25,990 nt of DNA from CAYGWP01 sp964353455 (GCA_964353455.1 CAYGWP010000188.1:1-25990), one strand, 5' to 3'. Counted from the first letter of the stretch, positions 16,801-25,990 are shown. Program-made: numbers and translations. The notes: generated from the letters alone by a model not told the origin.

Positions 16801-16880
16801 TTGCCGCCCGCCGCCAGGAGATCGACCAGCAGGTTCTCGGGAACCTGCTCCGGCTGAACCTTGACCGTTCGTACACGTGA
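13878..16880 (+). CDS. MmeI-like Type IIL restriction-modification enzyme (nuclease, adenine methyltransferase and target recognition in one chain)
   Basis: Type IIL enzymes cut outside their site and methylate one adenine for protection, using one polypeptide. The ATG at 13878 (AAGG 8 nt upstream) gives 1000 residues, close to MmeI (about 920). The N-terminal nuclease has the PD-(D/E)xK set Asp71...Glu81-Tyr-Lys83 in ADVWWKGKFGWEYKRK. A helical spacer follows, then the methyltransferase with motif I DPACGSGNF (383-391) and motif IV NPPF (501-504), the gamma-class N6-adenine signature. The C-terminal part (about 600-1000) fits the MmeI target-recognition and C-terminal regions, including YTPTTCFETFPLPWP. 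Nuclease and methylase residues are all present, so it may be active. A DISARM-type methylase is less likely, because no helicase genes follow. The recognition site is unknown. Confidence 0.87.
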   Translation: MNPAEFVAKWSRVDLPERAASQEHFIDLCRLLGQPTPAEHDATGAEYTFEKGVAVTGPASVKTKGDRGFADVWWKGKFGWEYKRKDKYKDLAEAYRQLCQYREALGNPPLLIVSDIARTEIHTNFTGTAKQVHSIALADLAKPENLALLRRVFTDPASFCPTIRTETVTEEVARHIGAIAQTLQSRGHDPHAAAHFLMKVMFCLFAEDVNLLPQKLFSRMLRQWQNRPAELRDRMTELFIKMQTGGAFGFERIPWFNGGLFGIAPALELSDGEIASLILAAEQDWSAVEPSIFGTLFERSLDPSKRAQIGAHYTSRNDILLVIEPVVMAPLRRQWAAVRGEVEALVARRRAAKTVATRKKLNAAIDKTLQGFIQHLASLRILDPACGSGNFLYVAIQQLLDLEKEVVTFAAQPDVQAALLPQVRPLQLHGIEINPYAAELAQVVIWIGYLQWKTDNGFGYPDNPILEKMKTIEERDAILDRSNPKLPVPAAWPEADFIIGNPPFLGSKLFRANGLPDEYVAAMYAAHDLPKSSDLCCYWFEQARRAIAAKPSTRAGLLATQGIRGGDNRTVLDRIKQSGDIFMAWSDRDWVLDGANVHVSMIGFDSGAEKERTLDGQAVASISPDLASGVDLSQAPALPQNQDIAYMGDTKGGDFDISCEEARHLLAQPNPSGRPNSQVLAPWVNGADLTKRTRAMWIIDFGCEMPMKEAAGFEAPFERVSRTVRPEREHNRRAAYAERWWIHVEPRPAMRQAFAPLPRYLATAMVAKHRLFTWLGKEILPDHQIIVFARSDDYFLGVLHGAVHELWARRKGTQVREAESGFRYTPTTCFETFPLPWPPGQEPTADPLWQEISAAARDLSDQRERWLNPPEWIAPIAATVDAAEDLSDIPAEARPLVRQSIIMAAAAKDPRLKVRTLTNLYNERPTWLQLAHERLDRAVLAAYAQVDPAGGWSPDWAEVWKDTGAGFPLTAGHALAARRQEIDQQVLGNLLRLNLDRSYT

Positions 16881-16904
16881 GAATCTTTGCAGGGGGGACG
16901 TTCA

Positions 16905-17066
16905 ATGAGCAAGATTGCGGCTGCACCCGTCACTCAGCGGGCCTACACACTTCGGCTTCGCGGCGCCACGCCCGAGGACCAGACGTGGCGCGAGAGACTC
17001 GCGAGCCCGCTTGGGACTGTTCTGCGTTCAGATAATCAAGATGCCAAGAAGATCGCCGTGAAATAA
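16905..17066 (+). pseudogene. 53-residue ORF resembling the N-terminus of a Cas12b-like (type V) effector; probable remnant
   Basis: A strong AGGGGGG lies just upstream of the ATG at 16905. The first 30 residues, with TQRAYTLRLRGATPEDQTW (from residue 10) and then RERL, resemble from memory the start of Cas12b proteins of Phycisphaerae-type planctomycetes, which continue with a conserved LWATHEAVNKG-like segment. Here that segment is missing and the ORF runs to ASPLGTVLRSDNQDAKKIAVK before TAA. The tail loosely recalls a RuvC-III helix (D-x-x-D-A-x-x-I-A), as if a large internal deletion joined the two ends of the gene. The same frame stays open after the TAA up to about 17222 (ANRSGCQWFHEFGQIVKG at first), but overlaps the next gene. 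No cas1, cas2 or CRISPR array is in the window. It may instead be an unrelated small protein. Confidence 0.4.
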
Positions 17067-17146
17067 GCCAATCGGTCGGGTTGTCAGTGGTTCCACGAGT
17101 TTGGGCAGATTGTGAAGGGCACCGGGGCATTCTTAGAGGAAGAACC

Positions 17147-20100
17147 ATGGCTGCCAATCCTGCGGACGGCGAACGCCGGGCCATGGCGGGCTATGTTCCG
17201 CAATACACGTTGGGCGCGGCCTTGATATTGAAGGCTCTTGTCCAGAGGCGGCTGGAGTGGATCAAAATCGCTGATCCAGATGCGGGTAGGGTTGATGACT
17301 TCCAGCTGGGAACACACAACCGCGTGGACGCTTTTCAGGTCAAGTGGTCAACCTACTCGGGAGCAATCACGTGGTCTGACCTCGCGAGAGAGTCTGATGG
17401 TAAACCGTCACTTATCAGACAACTGGCTGAGGGCTGGCAGCGGCTCCGTATTCAAAGACCAGGTTGCCGTGTTGTAGTTCATCTTGTCACAAACGACTTC
17501 GCATCATCCAATGACAACCTTCCGGTTGATTTTTCGGGCGGAACACGGAGGCATCTGGCGGCCTTCCTGGCGCAGGCTTGGAATCCTTGGCGTGCAGACC
17601 TCGATGCGCCCTTGGACAGTCTTGAGGCTGGTTGGCAGTACACCATGGGGCAACTGCAAGCCGAAAGCGGCCTGAGCGACGCTGAGTTTCGCCAGTTTGC
17701 ATCGGACTGTGAACTTGACCTTGCCTCTTCGCTGCCCCTCGTTGATCCGCTTCAGGTGCAGGATGAGACCACGGTTCGGCGCGACGTGGAGCACATTCGT
17801 TCACGACTGTTTGAGGCTATAAGATCCCCACAGAGGATTGTGGAGCTTGGCCTCGATGAGCTGCTACAGACGCTCGGGTGGACAGAGCATTTTTACCTCA
17901 GGCGAAAGCACGAGTTTCCCGTTGAGAACGACCTCTATCGCCCAATAGAGGACACGGTGGCAGCGGTCAACGCAGCAATTGATCGCCTGCCCAGCGGTTA
18001 CCTTGCCGTGCTTGGAAGCCCCGGATCGGGCAAATCGACACTGCTGACGCACTTGCTTAGGTATCGCGCGGAACGGGTGGTGAAGTACTACGCTTACATC
18101 CCCAAGACAGGCGAACCCCTGGAAATTCGGGGAGAATCCACGAGTTTCCTTCACGATCTTGTCTGCCAGATCTCAGAAGCTGGCTTCCGCGGCGGAGAGG
18201 GCGCCGTCTCACCACTGGACAGGCAGGGCCTTCAAGCGGTTCTGCACCGGCAGATGCAGGCGATTGCGACAGATTTTGGCAATCACGGCAGGAAGACAGT
18301 GGTCCTGGTAGACGGGCTCGACCATGTTCCGCGCGAGTACCACCCTGACCGTTCGTTCCTCCATGACCTTCCGCTGCCTTCGCAGATTCCTGAAGGGGTC
18401 CTGTTTGTCCTTGGCTCGCAGACCGACGAGCTTGAGGACCTGCCCCGTGAAGTCAGAGACTCCGTCCAGACGGCCGACCGGCGCATTGAGGTTGGACGAC
18501 TTGGCAGACCCGCCGTTCATGACATTGTTTCACGCGCTTTGCCCAGCCGGAAGATAACAGGCGAGCAAGAAGATCTGATATTCCAGCTTTGCGAGGGCCA
18601 TCCTCTGGCCCTTCGGTATCTTCTGAACCTCTTGGCGGATTCAGATGACATTGATGTCGGGTTGAAGACGGCCGCCAAGTACAAGGTTGGTGTTCCCGCG
18701 AGTTACTCTGCCTATTGGTCCGCCCTGCGGGACGAAGATCCTCAAGTGGTGGATATCCTAGCCCTTATGTGCAGAATGCGCGCGCCCATTGACATGGGAT
18801 GGGTAGCCACCTGGGCCGACGGCAATGTCTTGCGCCGCCTGCGGCAAGAGGCGGGGCACTATTTTCAGCGCGAGAACGAGACCAGATGGACCTTCTTCCA
18901 CAACAGCTTTCGAGTCTACGTTGAAGCCGAGACGGCAAAGTCGGCTGTGGGTGCTTACGATGAGGTGCAGGATCGGAGCTATCATGGCCGCATTGCCGAA
19001 CATCTCCGGGTGAACGGCAGGGAGGCACGCCATCGCTTGGAGGAGCTCTACCATCGTACCAGACAAGGTGATGGTCGGACAGTCCTCCAGATTGCCACTC
19101 AATCATTCTTCCGACAAGCGGCATATACTGGAACTCCTGTTGATCGGGTTATCAGGAGTATACACTGGGCGCTCGAAGCTGCCGCGAAGGAGCAAGACCC
19201 TCTGGCGATGGTGCGTCTTGCTCTTGCCCTCAAAGAGGCCCAGCAACGATACGAGGAACAAGATGAAGAAACGAACATTGACCTGCTCATTGGTCTGGGC
19301 GAATATGAATCCGCTATTGAACTTCTCCGGGATGGACAGAAGCTTATTGCCGCCCCCAGTGTTGCGCTGAAGGCCTCACTTGCTCTCTTAGCCGCTGGCC
19401 GTGTTGCCGACGCAACCGCCCTCTTTGATCTTGCCGAGCCTTCTGATATTCTCGGCAAGCGTGTGCACGTCGATCAGAGCCCGGCTCTGTACGACAGAGA
19501 TGCCTTAAATAACTGGGCTGCAGCCGCGGTGCACTTCCGCGGGACGGCGGCTGTCGTGTCGCTCATCGCAGAACTGGATTCAGAACCCCTGCCCGTCCTT
19601 CTGAAGACGTCGAAGGAGGAGTTTCTCGCCGAGGTGCGGAATCGCATGCGGTTGGAGGCTGGAATAGAACTGCTTGAAGGCGAGAAGTGGCCCGAGTTCT
19701 GTACAGTGCGAGCGACCCTGAATCCCGCAAACCCGCTAGACCAACCCTACTGGCTAAGGCTGACGCTGGATGCCGTAGGGCATGCACGCGAAGCAGGCAA
19801 TGCTGAGACTCTCAAGGCAGAATTGGGAAGGCTGGGGCAGACTGTCACGCCACCACAGTGTGATGCAGACGATCGTGCCGAGATTGCTGTGTGCATCTAT
19901 CGTATAGGCGGTGACGCTGACTCAGCAAGGCAATGGATTGCGGGATTGCCTCAGCCGGACCTCCAGAAGGGCCTGTATGGTGCCGAAGTAAAAGATCTCT
20001 CCCTGTGGAGGCAACGGATACGCCTAAACTCCCTGCTGTGCGCTTTGATTGACAATCACCCACGGCCTCGCGAGTTGATTCCCGATGTCCCCGAGTCGGG

Positions 20101-23100
20101 AAGAAACGGCATGGTACTGTTTGAGCGAGCCCTTTGTCATTTGGCTCAACTGCGCGGACGGAGGTGGCGCGGCAGGCCGCTTGCCAGTGTCGATGTTGCC
20201 CAAGAAACACTCGGCCTTGTGCGCCTCTTCTATCGCGATTGGCAGGAAACTCGGGACTGGCACGACTGGAATAGCGCGTTGAGCGCAAGGGCGGCTTTTT
20301 ACGAAGAGTTGACAGCCGAGATATCGATGCATGGCCTCGGCTGTCTTGAGAAGTTGATGGCTGTGCTCGATGCCGAATGGGCTGGACCACACGCCCCAAA
20401 GTGGCCCATCGACGTGAAACGCAAGGTAATCCTCGAAGCCATGCGTCGCGGGATGGCAAGGTCCTGGGGCGTGCAGCATTTGGCCGCTCTTGACGAACAA
20501 GCCGAAGGGCTTGATATCAGTTCACGCGTGTGGCATCACGCGAGGCAGGGCAAGGCTTGGCTGGATGTTGGGGAGAGCGAGCGCGTCCGCAACTCCCTGG
20601 AACAAATGCGCAAGTCCGCCGTGGGAGTTGGATACCGAAAAGACTACCAGTCCAGCGCCTGGATCAGGCATCTCGGCGAGTACCTAGACAAGCGGCCGGA
20701 AGAAAGTCGTCGCCTGATTCCGTGGATGGCCCGCGCCATGGTCACGCTCGAGCATTCAACAGACCAGGGGGCCAGAGAAGCCGCGCAGGAGCTTGTGGAA
20801 GTTGCTTTCCGACAAAGTCCGCGGAATGCGGTCCGACTGACTCAGTGGTTCTGCGGGCGCGGCGTACGATGGTGGCACCAGACAGGGCTTAAATCATTGA
20901 TCTGTGCCGCCTCGACATCTTCTCTCGACAGACCCGAATTGCTCATCGCGGCAGCAGTGGACTTGTTCCTGCCCCTAGCCACCTATGTCACATCCGAGCA
21001 AGTGCCGGAACGGTTGGGCAATTACATTCTGGCCCACTTGCCGAAGGATGCGGCCCTGGCGGCTCTCGATGACGTGATTCTGGTCTGTGATACCCTCGCT
21101 TTGGCGACCTCCCGGGAAGGCTGGCGTCATGGACTGGATAGCGCGCTTAAGAAACGCGGGCTTCCCGAGAGGTACTCAAACGATAATGCCGAAGAGGCCA
21201 TGGCATCTTCAGATGCGCCCTCACCAGTTCCCCCTCCATCGCTACGGCTCAAGACCGGAGAGGAACTCACAGAAAATGATGTAAGGCAGCGGTGTTCAAC
21301 GTTCGCTGGCTTGATTGAGACGCTTCGGGCGGCAACCGACGAACACTATGGCTACAACTGGGATTCGCGGGTGCGCCCTCTCCTAGGTGGACTAGGCCGG
21401 CAACAGCTCTTTGCTCTTATTGAGCCGTTGCGTGCCAAGGGCAGAACCGAGTTGCTGCTTGAGGTTGGCGAGCGACTTCATGATCTCGGCGATGTGGCCA
21501 CGGCCCGACTGCTAGCGGAGGAGGTGCTGGAAGATCCCTATCAGTTCTCCACAGAGTTGAGAGATGAACCGAATGCCAAGGGTGCGACCGCACTGCTTCG
21601 CCGTATCGATCCCGGCTACGCGAAAAGAAAGGCATACGAAACCATCGCTCGCGAGCTGGTGGACAAGAATTATGCGGCGCACGAAATCACAACGAAGATC
21701 CCCGCTGTTCTCCGGCTCCTGGGTGAGGAGGTTGCCCCAGAAGTGCTTTGGCCGGAGATCGAAGACCACTTGCGGGCTCTCTTCGATGAGAGGGACGTTG
21801 CCAGTGTTCCGCCGCCCGAGTGGCAGACTCCTGTTCTGGATGATCGCGCAGGCCAAGCGCTGGTGGACCTCCTGGTGGCGCACGCGGTACATCCCTGCAC
21901 TGAGGTTCGCCTCGCGGCCATGCGCGGGCTCGCAAGGGCTGCTCGCGCCGGTTGCACGGAGGCAATAGCAGCCATCGCTCGTGGCCTAGCAGGCAGCGCG
22001 TGCGAGCAATGGCACATGATCCGTCTTGCAGAGGCCTTGGCCGTGGAAGACCCTTCGTTAGTGATTCCGCTGCAGGCTGAGATCACAAAGTTGGGCGCTT
22101 GTTCCAACTATGCCGTGCGGCAGATGGCGCTGGCCATATGTGCTCGCCTGGACTGGACTCCGTCTGAGGCTTCCCCCAGATCCGAACTGCCGGCCGTCTA
22201 TCGCCTGTGGCTTCCCGAAGACAAGAGCGGGGCATTTCTGTTGGACAGGCCACCTGCGGTAGGTGAAGTGTGCCCTGATACGGCTATTCCGGCTGTCATG
22301 GTGCGGCCATATCACCTAGAGGCGGAATTCCTTGCAAAGGCAGTGAAACTCGAACCCGGCGCCGTTCTTTCGCGCACGGCCGCGCTTATGCGACAGATAG
22401 AACCGTTCGAGAAGTGGTCGGCCGAGGCAGAAAAACAACAGTTGGACGAGTTGAAAACCGTCGGCCCCGAGTTTCCCTACAATCGTCCCCGCGCCGCCGT
22501 TGCCCGCCGAGCGATATTCCATGTAGCCGCAGAGCTTGTGGACGGAGGGCTACTCCCGGAAGCACAGGCACAGTGGTTCTTCAGCCACGTCAGACCGCAT
22601 GATCCCGAGTTCCTGCTGCAGTGCGGTGCGTCGAGGCCCAGCCAGTTGGTCCGACCACCCGAGAGAGAATACCCCAAGACTACCGAGGCTTGGAGAAAAG
22701 AGGGTGATGTGGGGCAATGCTTGTCCGAACTGGGCGAAGCGATAGTGTTGGCTGAAGACACACACTTTAAGAGCTTGGGAGATGACCATCTGAAGGAGCG
22801 CCGCCAGACCGTCGTTCTGCCGAAGGAGTGGGTGGATCAGTCTGCGAACGCGACAGTTGACCTTTGGGGAAGGCTCCATGAGGTAGTAATTGGCGGCACA
22901 TTCGAGGACTGTGTGTTCCGTGACGACCTGCCGCGCGATCTGGTGATCGCACATCGTCTTGATGGATGCGATTCTCCAGGGTCTGAATGGCTCGCTGCCA
23001 ACCCGGCAATGGCAGGACACATGGGGTGGCAGTCCGAGGATGGAAAGTGGTTCATCTGGCGGGATGCAGAGGGCCAGATTGCCGTCAGAAGCCTGTGGTG

Positions 23101-23305
23101 GCAGGATGGCCTGCTCGACCACATATCTCGTAACCGTCAATGCTGGGTGGGTGAAGGATGGTGCGTTCTGGCTTCCCAGAACGCAATTAAGAGGATTGAG
23201 TCCGAGGTAGGACCGCTATGTCGCGTATCGTGTGTCACACGAGGCGTTGAACATGACGATCGTGGCTGGACGAAAACGAAGGTTGACCCACTGAATGCTA
23301 AGTAG
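17147..23305 (+). CDS. Avs-like antiviral STAND NTPase with N-terminal Cap4/DUF4297-like nuclease
   Basis: STAND-type Avs proteins sense phage proteins with their C-terminal repeats, oligomerise with ATP and activate an N-terminal nuclease. The ATG at 17147 has GAGGA 6 nt upstream and gives 2052 residues; a TTG at 17081 is unsupported. The nuclease carries VDDFQLGTHNRVDAFQVKW (residues 49-67), a PD-(D/E)xK pattern with Asp61 and Gln64-Val-Lys66. Walker A is GSPGSGKST (290-298), Walker B VVLVDGLDH (385-393), and GHP at 484-486 is the STAND GxP motif. A winged-helix-like FFHNSFRVYVE follows at about 582. From about 620 to 1750 it is helical-repeat-like, rich in Leu/Ala. The last 300 residues (WGRLHEVVIGGTFEDCVF, ISRNRQCWVGEGW) match nothing I recognise. 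Size and order resemble Avs2/Avs3, but the subtype is open. The GC content is visibly lower than that of the restriction enzyme. Confidence 0.8.
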   Translation: MAANPADGERRAMAGYVPQYTLGAALILKALVQRRLEWIKIADPDAGRVDDFQLGTHNRVDAFQVKWSTYSGAITWSDLARESDGKPSLIRQLAEGWQRLRIQRPGCRVVVHLVTNDFASSNDNLPVDFSGGTRRHLAAFLAQAWNPWRADLDAPLDSLEAGWQYTMGQLQAESGLSDAEFRQFASDCELDLASSLPLVDPLQVQDETTVRRDVEHIRSRLFEAIRSPQRIVELGLDELLQTLGWTEHFYLRRKHEFPVENDLYRPIEDTVAAVNAAIDRLPSGYLAVLGSPGSGKSTLLTHLLRYRAERVVKYYAYIPKTGEPLEIRGESTSFLHDLVCQISEAGFRGGEGAVSPLDRQGLQAVLHRQMQAIATDFGNHGRKTVVLVDGLDHVPREYHPDRSFLHDLPLPSQIPEGVLFVLGSQTDELEDLPREVRDSVQTADRRIEVGRLGRPAVHDIVSRALPSRKITGEQEDLIFQLCEGHPLALRYLLNLLADSDDIDVGLKTAAKYKVGVPASYSAYWSALRDEDPQVVDILALMCRMRAPIDMGWVATWADGNVLRRLRQEAGHYFQRENETRWTFFHNSFRVYVEAETAKSAVGAYDEVQDRSYHGRIAEHLRVNGREARHRLEELYHRTRQGDGRTVLQIATQSFFRQAAYTGTPVDRVIRSIHWALEAAAKEQDPLAMVRLALALKEAQQRYEEQDEETNIDLLIGLGEYESAIELLRDGQKLIAAPSVALKASLALLAAGRVADATALFDLAEPSDILGKRVHVDQSPALYDRDALNNWAAAAVHFRGTAAVVSLIAELDSEPLPVLLKTSKEEFLAEVRNRMRLEAGIELLEGEKWPEFCTVRATLNPANPLDQPYWLRLTLDAVGHAREAGNAETLKAELGRLGQTVTPPQCDADDRAEIAVCIYRIGGDADSARQWIAGLPQPDLQKGLYGAEVKDLSLWRQRIRLNSLLCALIDNHPRPRELIPDVPESGRNGMVLFERALCHLAQLRGRRWRGRPLASVDVAQETLGLVRLFYRDWQETRDWHDWNSALSARAAFYEELTAEISMHGLGCLEKLMAVLDAEWAGPHAPKWPIDVKRKVILEAMRRGMARSWGVQHLAALDEQAEGLDISSRVWHHARQGKAWLDVGESERVRNSLEQMRKSAVGVGYRKDYQSSAWIRHLGEYLDKRPEESRRLIPWMARAMVTLEHSTDQGAREAAQELVEVAFRQSPRNAVRLTQWFCGRGVRWWHQTGLKSLICAASTSSLDRPELLIAAAVDLFLPLATYVTSEQVPERLGNYILAHLPKDAALAALDDVILVCDTLALATSREGWRHGLDSALKKRGLPERYSNDNAEEAMASSDAPSPVPPPSLRLKTGEELTENDVRQRCSTFAGLIETLRAATDEHYGYNWDSRVRPLLGGLGRQQLFALIEPLRAKGRTELLLEVGERLHDLGDVATARLLAEEVLEDPYQFSTELRDEPNAKGATALLRRIDPGYAKRKAYETIARELVDKNYAAHEITTKIPAVLRLLGEEVAPEVLWPEIEDHLRALFDERDVASVPPPEWQTPVLDDRAGQALVDLLVAHAVHPCTEVRLAAMRGLARAARAGCTEAIAAIARGLAGSACEQWHMIRLAEALAVEDPSLVIPLQAEITKLGACSNYAVRQMALAICARLDWTPSEASPRSELPAVYRLWLPEDKSGAFLLDRPPAVGEVCPDTAIPAVMVRPYHLEAEFLAKAVKLEPGAVLSRTAALMRQIEPFEKWSAEAEKQQLDELKTVGPEFPYNRPRAAVARRAIFHVAAELVDGGLLPEAQAQWFFSHVRPHDPEFLLQCGASRPSQLVRPPEREYPKTTEAWRKEGDVGQCLSELGEAIVLAEDTHFKSLGDDHLKERRQTVVLPKEWVDQSANATVDLWGRLHEVVIGGTFEDCVFRDDLPRDLVIAHRLDGCDSPGSEWLAANPAMAGHMGWQSEDGKWFIWRDAEGQIAVRSLWWQDGLLDHISRNRQCWVGEGWCVLASQNAIKRIESEVGPLCRVSCVTRGVEHDDRGWTKTKVDPLNAK

Positions 23306-23321
23306 CCGCGTGTGGAAGTGG

Positions 23322-23803
23322 TCACCGGCTGAGACCGACCTGCTGACGTTGTTCTTCCCAGAGCACCGGCAAGTCACGTCGCAGCTGCCGCAGGGACAGG
23401 CCGTCGGGCTCCTGGCCGCCCAGAATGGCCTCGACAATGTCCGGCGCCAGGGCCGTCAGACGAATGGTGCGGGCGACGAAGGACACGTCGAGTTTGAGGC
23501 GGCGGGCGAGGTCGCTGACGGATTCGGCCTCGCCGGATTCGAGCATGTCCTGCCACCGCAGCGCCCGCGCCACGGCCAGGGCGAGTGGGCTGGGTGGCCG
23601 CGGGGGCGCCCCCATGGCCACGCCCGGCGGCAAGATGATCTCCTTGCGCTTGCCGCGCCAGCGAAAGGTCATCGGGATTTCGATGACGATTGCCTCTCCG
23701 TCACGGCGCACGACCGGGCGCCGTGGACCGGCCTTGCCGGCAGTCGTGCCGCCACAAGCGGCCGGCCGGCGCACGTCTGCATCGGGCGTACTGGTCTGCT
23801 CAA

Positions 23804-23807
<4 letters not shown>
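23322..23807 (-). CDS. Small HTH (KorB/ParB-like) protein of the recombinase module
   Basis: The 161-residue protein has a basic N-terminus, a beta segment EIPMTFRWRGKRKEIILP, and a C-terminal helix-turn-helix region RWQDMLESGEAESVSDLARRLKLDVSFVARTIRLTALAPDIVEAILGG. From memory such proteins accompany serine recombinases and DUF2924 genes and may regulate or assist recombination; the function is not established. It starts with GTG at 23807, overlapping the recombinase TGA by 4 bp, so it is translated after it. It ends 16 bp from the stop of the convergent Avs-like gene. Confidence 0.7.
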
Positions 23808-25389
<1,582 letters not shown>

Positions 25390-25393
<4 letters not shown>

Positions 25394-25848
25394 GCCCTGC
25401 TCTCCTTGCTCGCGACCAGGCCGAAGAACCTGGGGCCGCTCATGTGTTGGCCGGTGATAGCCTTGGCCACCGCGGTGAGGGTACGGTAGCGTTTGCCGGC
25501 ATACTCATAGTCCCCGTCGGCGGTGGCGATGATAACATGATCAGTGCCGCCCCAGGATCGAACCAGACGCGTGCCGGGGGTCAAGACGCCGGCACGGCAC
25601 TTGGGCACCCGTGGTCGGCCACCGGCGAGGTCATCCTCGGTGGCGATCCGCTGGAGGTTCTCGCGGGCCACCTGCGACAGGCCGCCGAGATGAATCTCTT
25701 GTACGCGCCAGGCCAGCCGCCGCACCAACTGGTCCGCCTTGTAGGCCGCCGGGGCATCGCGGCCGAAGAGGACCTTCCATGTGTCCCGCAGTTGCGGAAG
25801 CGGCATCCGCCCGAGCGCCGTAACCTGCTTAAGAACCGTCAGTTCCAC
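25390..25848 (-). CDS. DUF2924 domain protein
   Basis: The product is a DUF2924 protein of unknown biochemical role, commonly encoded beside serine recombinases in phage or island remnants. I chose the GTG at 25848 because AAGGAG lies 5 nt upstream, giving 152 residues; a GTG at 25866 would place the ribosome-binding site inside the coding region. The N-terminal part (LPQLRDTWKVLFGRDAP and YKADQLVRRLAWRVQEI) is helical. The C-terminal part has the family signature LTPGTRLVRSWGGTDHVI, YEYAGKRYRTLTAVAKAITG and GPRFFGL. Its stop overlaps the recombinase ATG (ATGA). Confidence 0.85.
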
Positions 25849-25988
25849 ACGCCGTCTCCTTCGCACCCCCCGACGGCCACACTGAGCCTCGTTTCGGCGG
25901 GAACCTCAAGGCAATTCCCCGTCGAATTCCGCCGCTCTTCCGCCCACCGGCGCCGCTGGCGCAAGTGACCTGCCGCGAGGATGGCGGC
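25839..25988 (-). CDS. Possible 3' end of a small ORF upstream of DUF2924 (partial)
   Basis: An open minus-strand frame enters from the window edge and ends with TGA at 25841-25839, overlapping the DUF2924 start by 10 nt. The visible 49 residues begin AAILAAGHLRQRRRWAEERR and end GDGVWN. Small genes of this kind sit upstream of DUF2924 in similar modules (from memory), and the overlap fits the tight packing of its neighbours. Too little is visible to name it. Confidence 0.4.
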   Translation of the reverse strand, partial: AAILAAGHLRQRRRWAEERRNSTGNCLEVPAETRLSVAVGGCEGDGVWN

Positions 25989-25990
25989 GA

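Noticed and set aside
13878..16880. DISARM or BREX methyltransferase
   Set aside because: The N-terminal PD-(D/E)xK residues and overall MmeI-like order fit Type IIL, and no helicase, phospholipase-like or Brx genes are nearby.
17081..17146. TTG start for the Avs-like protein
   Set aside because: It has no ribosome-binding site, whereas the ATG at 17147 has GAGGA at good spacing.
23304..23330. Hairpin terminator between the convergent Avs-like and HTH genes (AGCCG with CGGCT)
   Set aside because: The stem is only 5+3 bp with a bulge and a 10-nt loop, and it overlaps a coding end, so it is not distinguishable from chance.

Overview
The window is GC-rich, gene-dense bacterial DNA. A twin-arginine TIM-barrel protein of the TRRELLK type, a Gfo/Idh/MocA oxidoreductase, GH172 and GH5-type glycosidases, and Rnf and LarA genes suggest an uncultured planctomycete (Planctomycetota, perhaps Phycisphaerae-like). 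That assignment comes from gene content, not from a marker gene.

Layout. (1) 1-2038, plus strand: the 3' part of rnfD, then rnfG and scpB, joined by 4-bp ATGA overlaps. (2) 2039-5374, minus strand: a nickel-pincer racemase (LarA family), a siroheme-synthase dehydrogenase and a Tat-exported TIM-barrel protein. A short hairpin repeat follows each gene on its 3' side, with four tandem copies in one gap and one copy split by a 109-bp MITE-like palindrome. (3) 5595-8858, plus strand: a large secreted protein with a C-terminal GH5-like barrel. (4) 8994-13138, minus strand: a carbohydrate operon, transcribed as Gfo/Idh/MocA oxidoreductase, D-2-hydroxyacid dehydrogenase, cytoplasmic GH5 enzyme and GH172 enzyme. 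A pair of mutually inverted 12-bp hairpins separates it from the convergent secreted glycosidase. (5) 13335-13411: tRNA-Val(CAC) with its own promoter. (6) 13878-23305, plus strand: a defence block made of a single-chain MmeI-like (Type IIL) restriction-modification enzyme, a 53-codon ORF whose start resembles the N-terminus of a planctomycete Cas12b-like effector, and a 2052-residue antiviral-STAND-like (Avs-like) protein with a PD-(D/E)xK nuclease front end. (7) 23322-25988, minus strand: a translationally overlapping mobility module of a partial upstream ORF, a DUF2924 protein, a large serine recombinase and a small HTH protein.

How the parts work together. Regions 1-5 look like host core and metabolic DNA. 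Downstream of the tRNA the content becomes accessory: two intact nuclease-based defence genes flank what looks like a decayed CRISPR effector, followed by a recombinase module that could have moved some or all of the block. The Avs-like gene is visibly less GC-rich than the restriction enzyme before it, so the two may have arrived separately. The strongest candidates for something new are the Cas12b-like remnant, the Avs-like protein with its long unassigned C-terminus, and the 3'-UTR hairpin repeat family with its MITE insertion.
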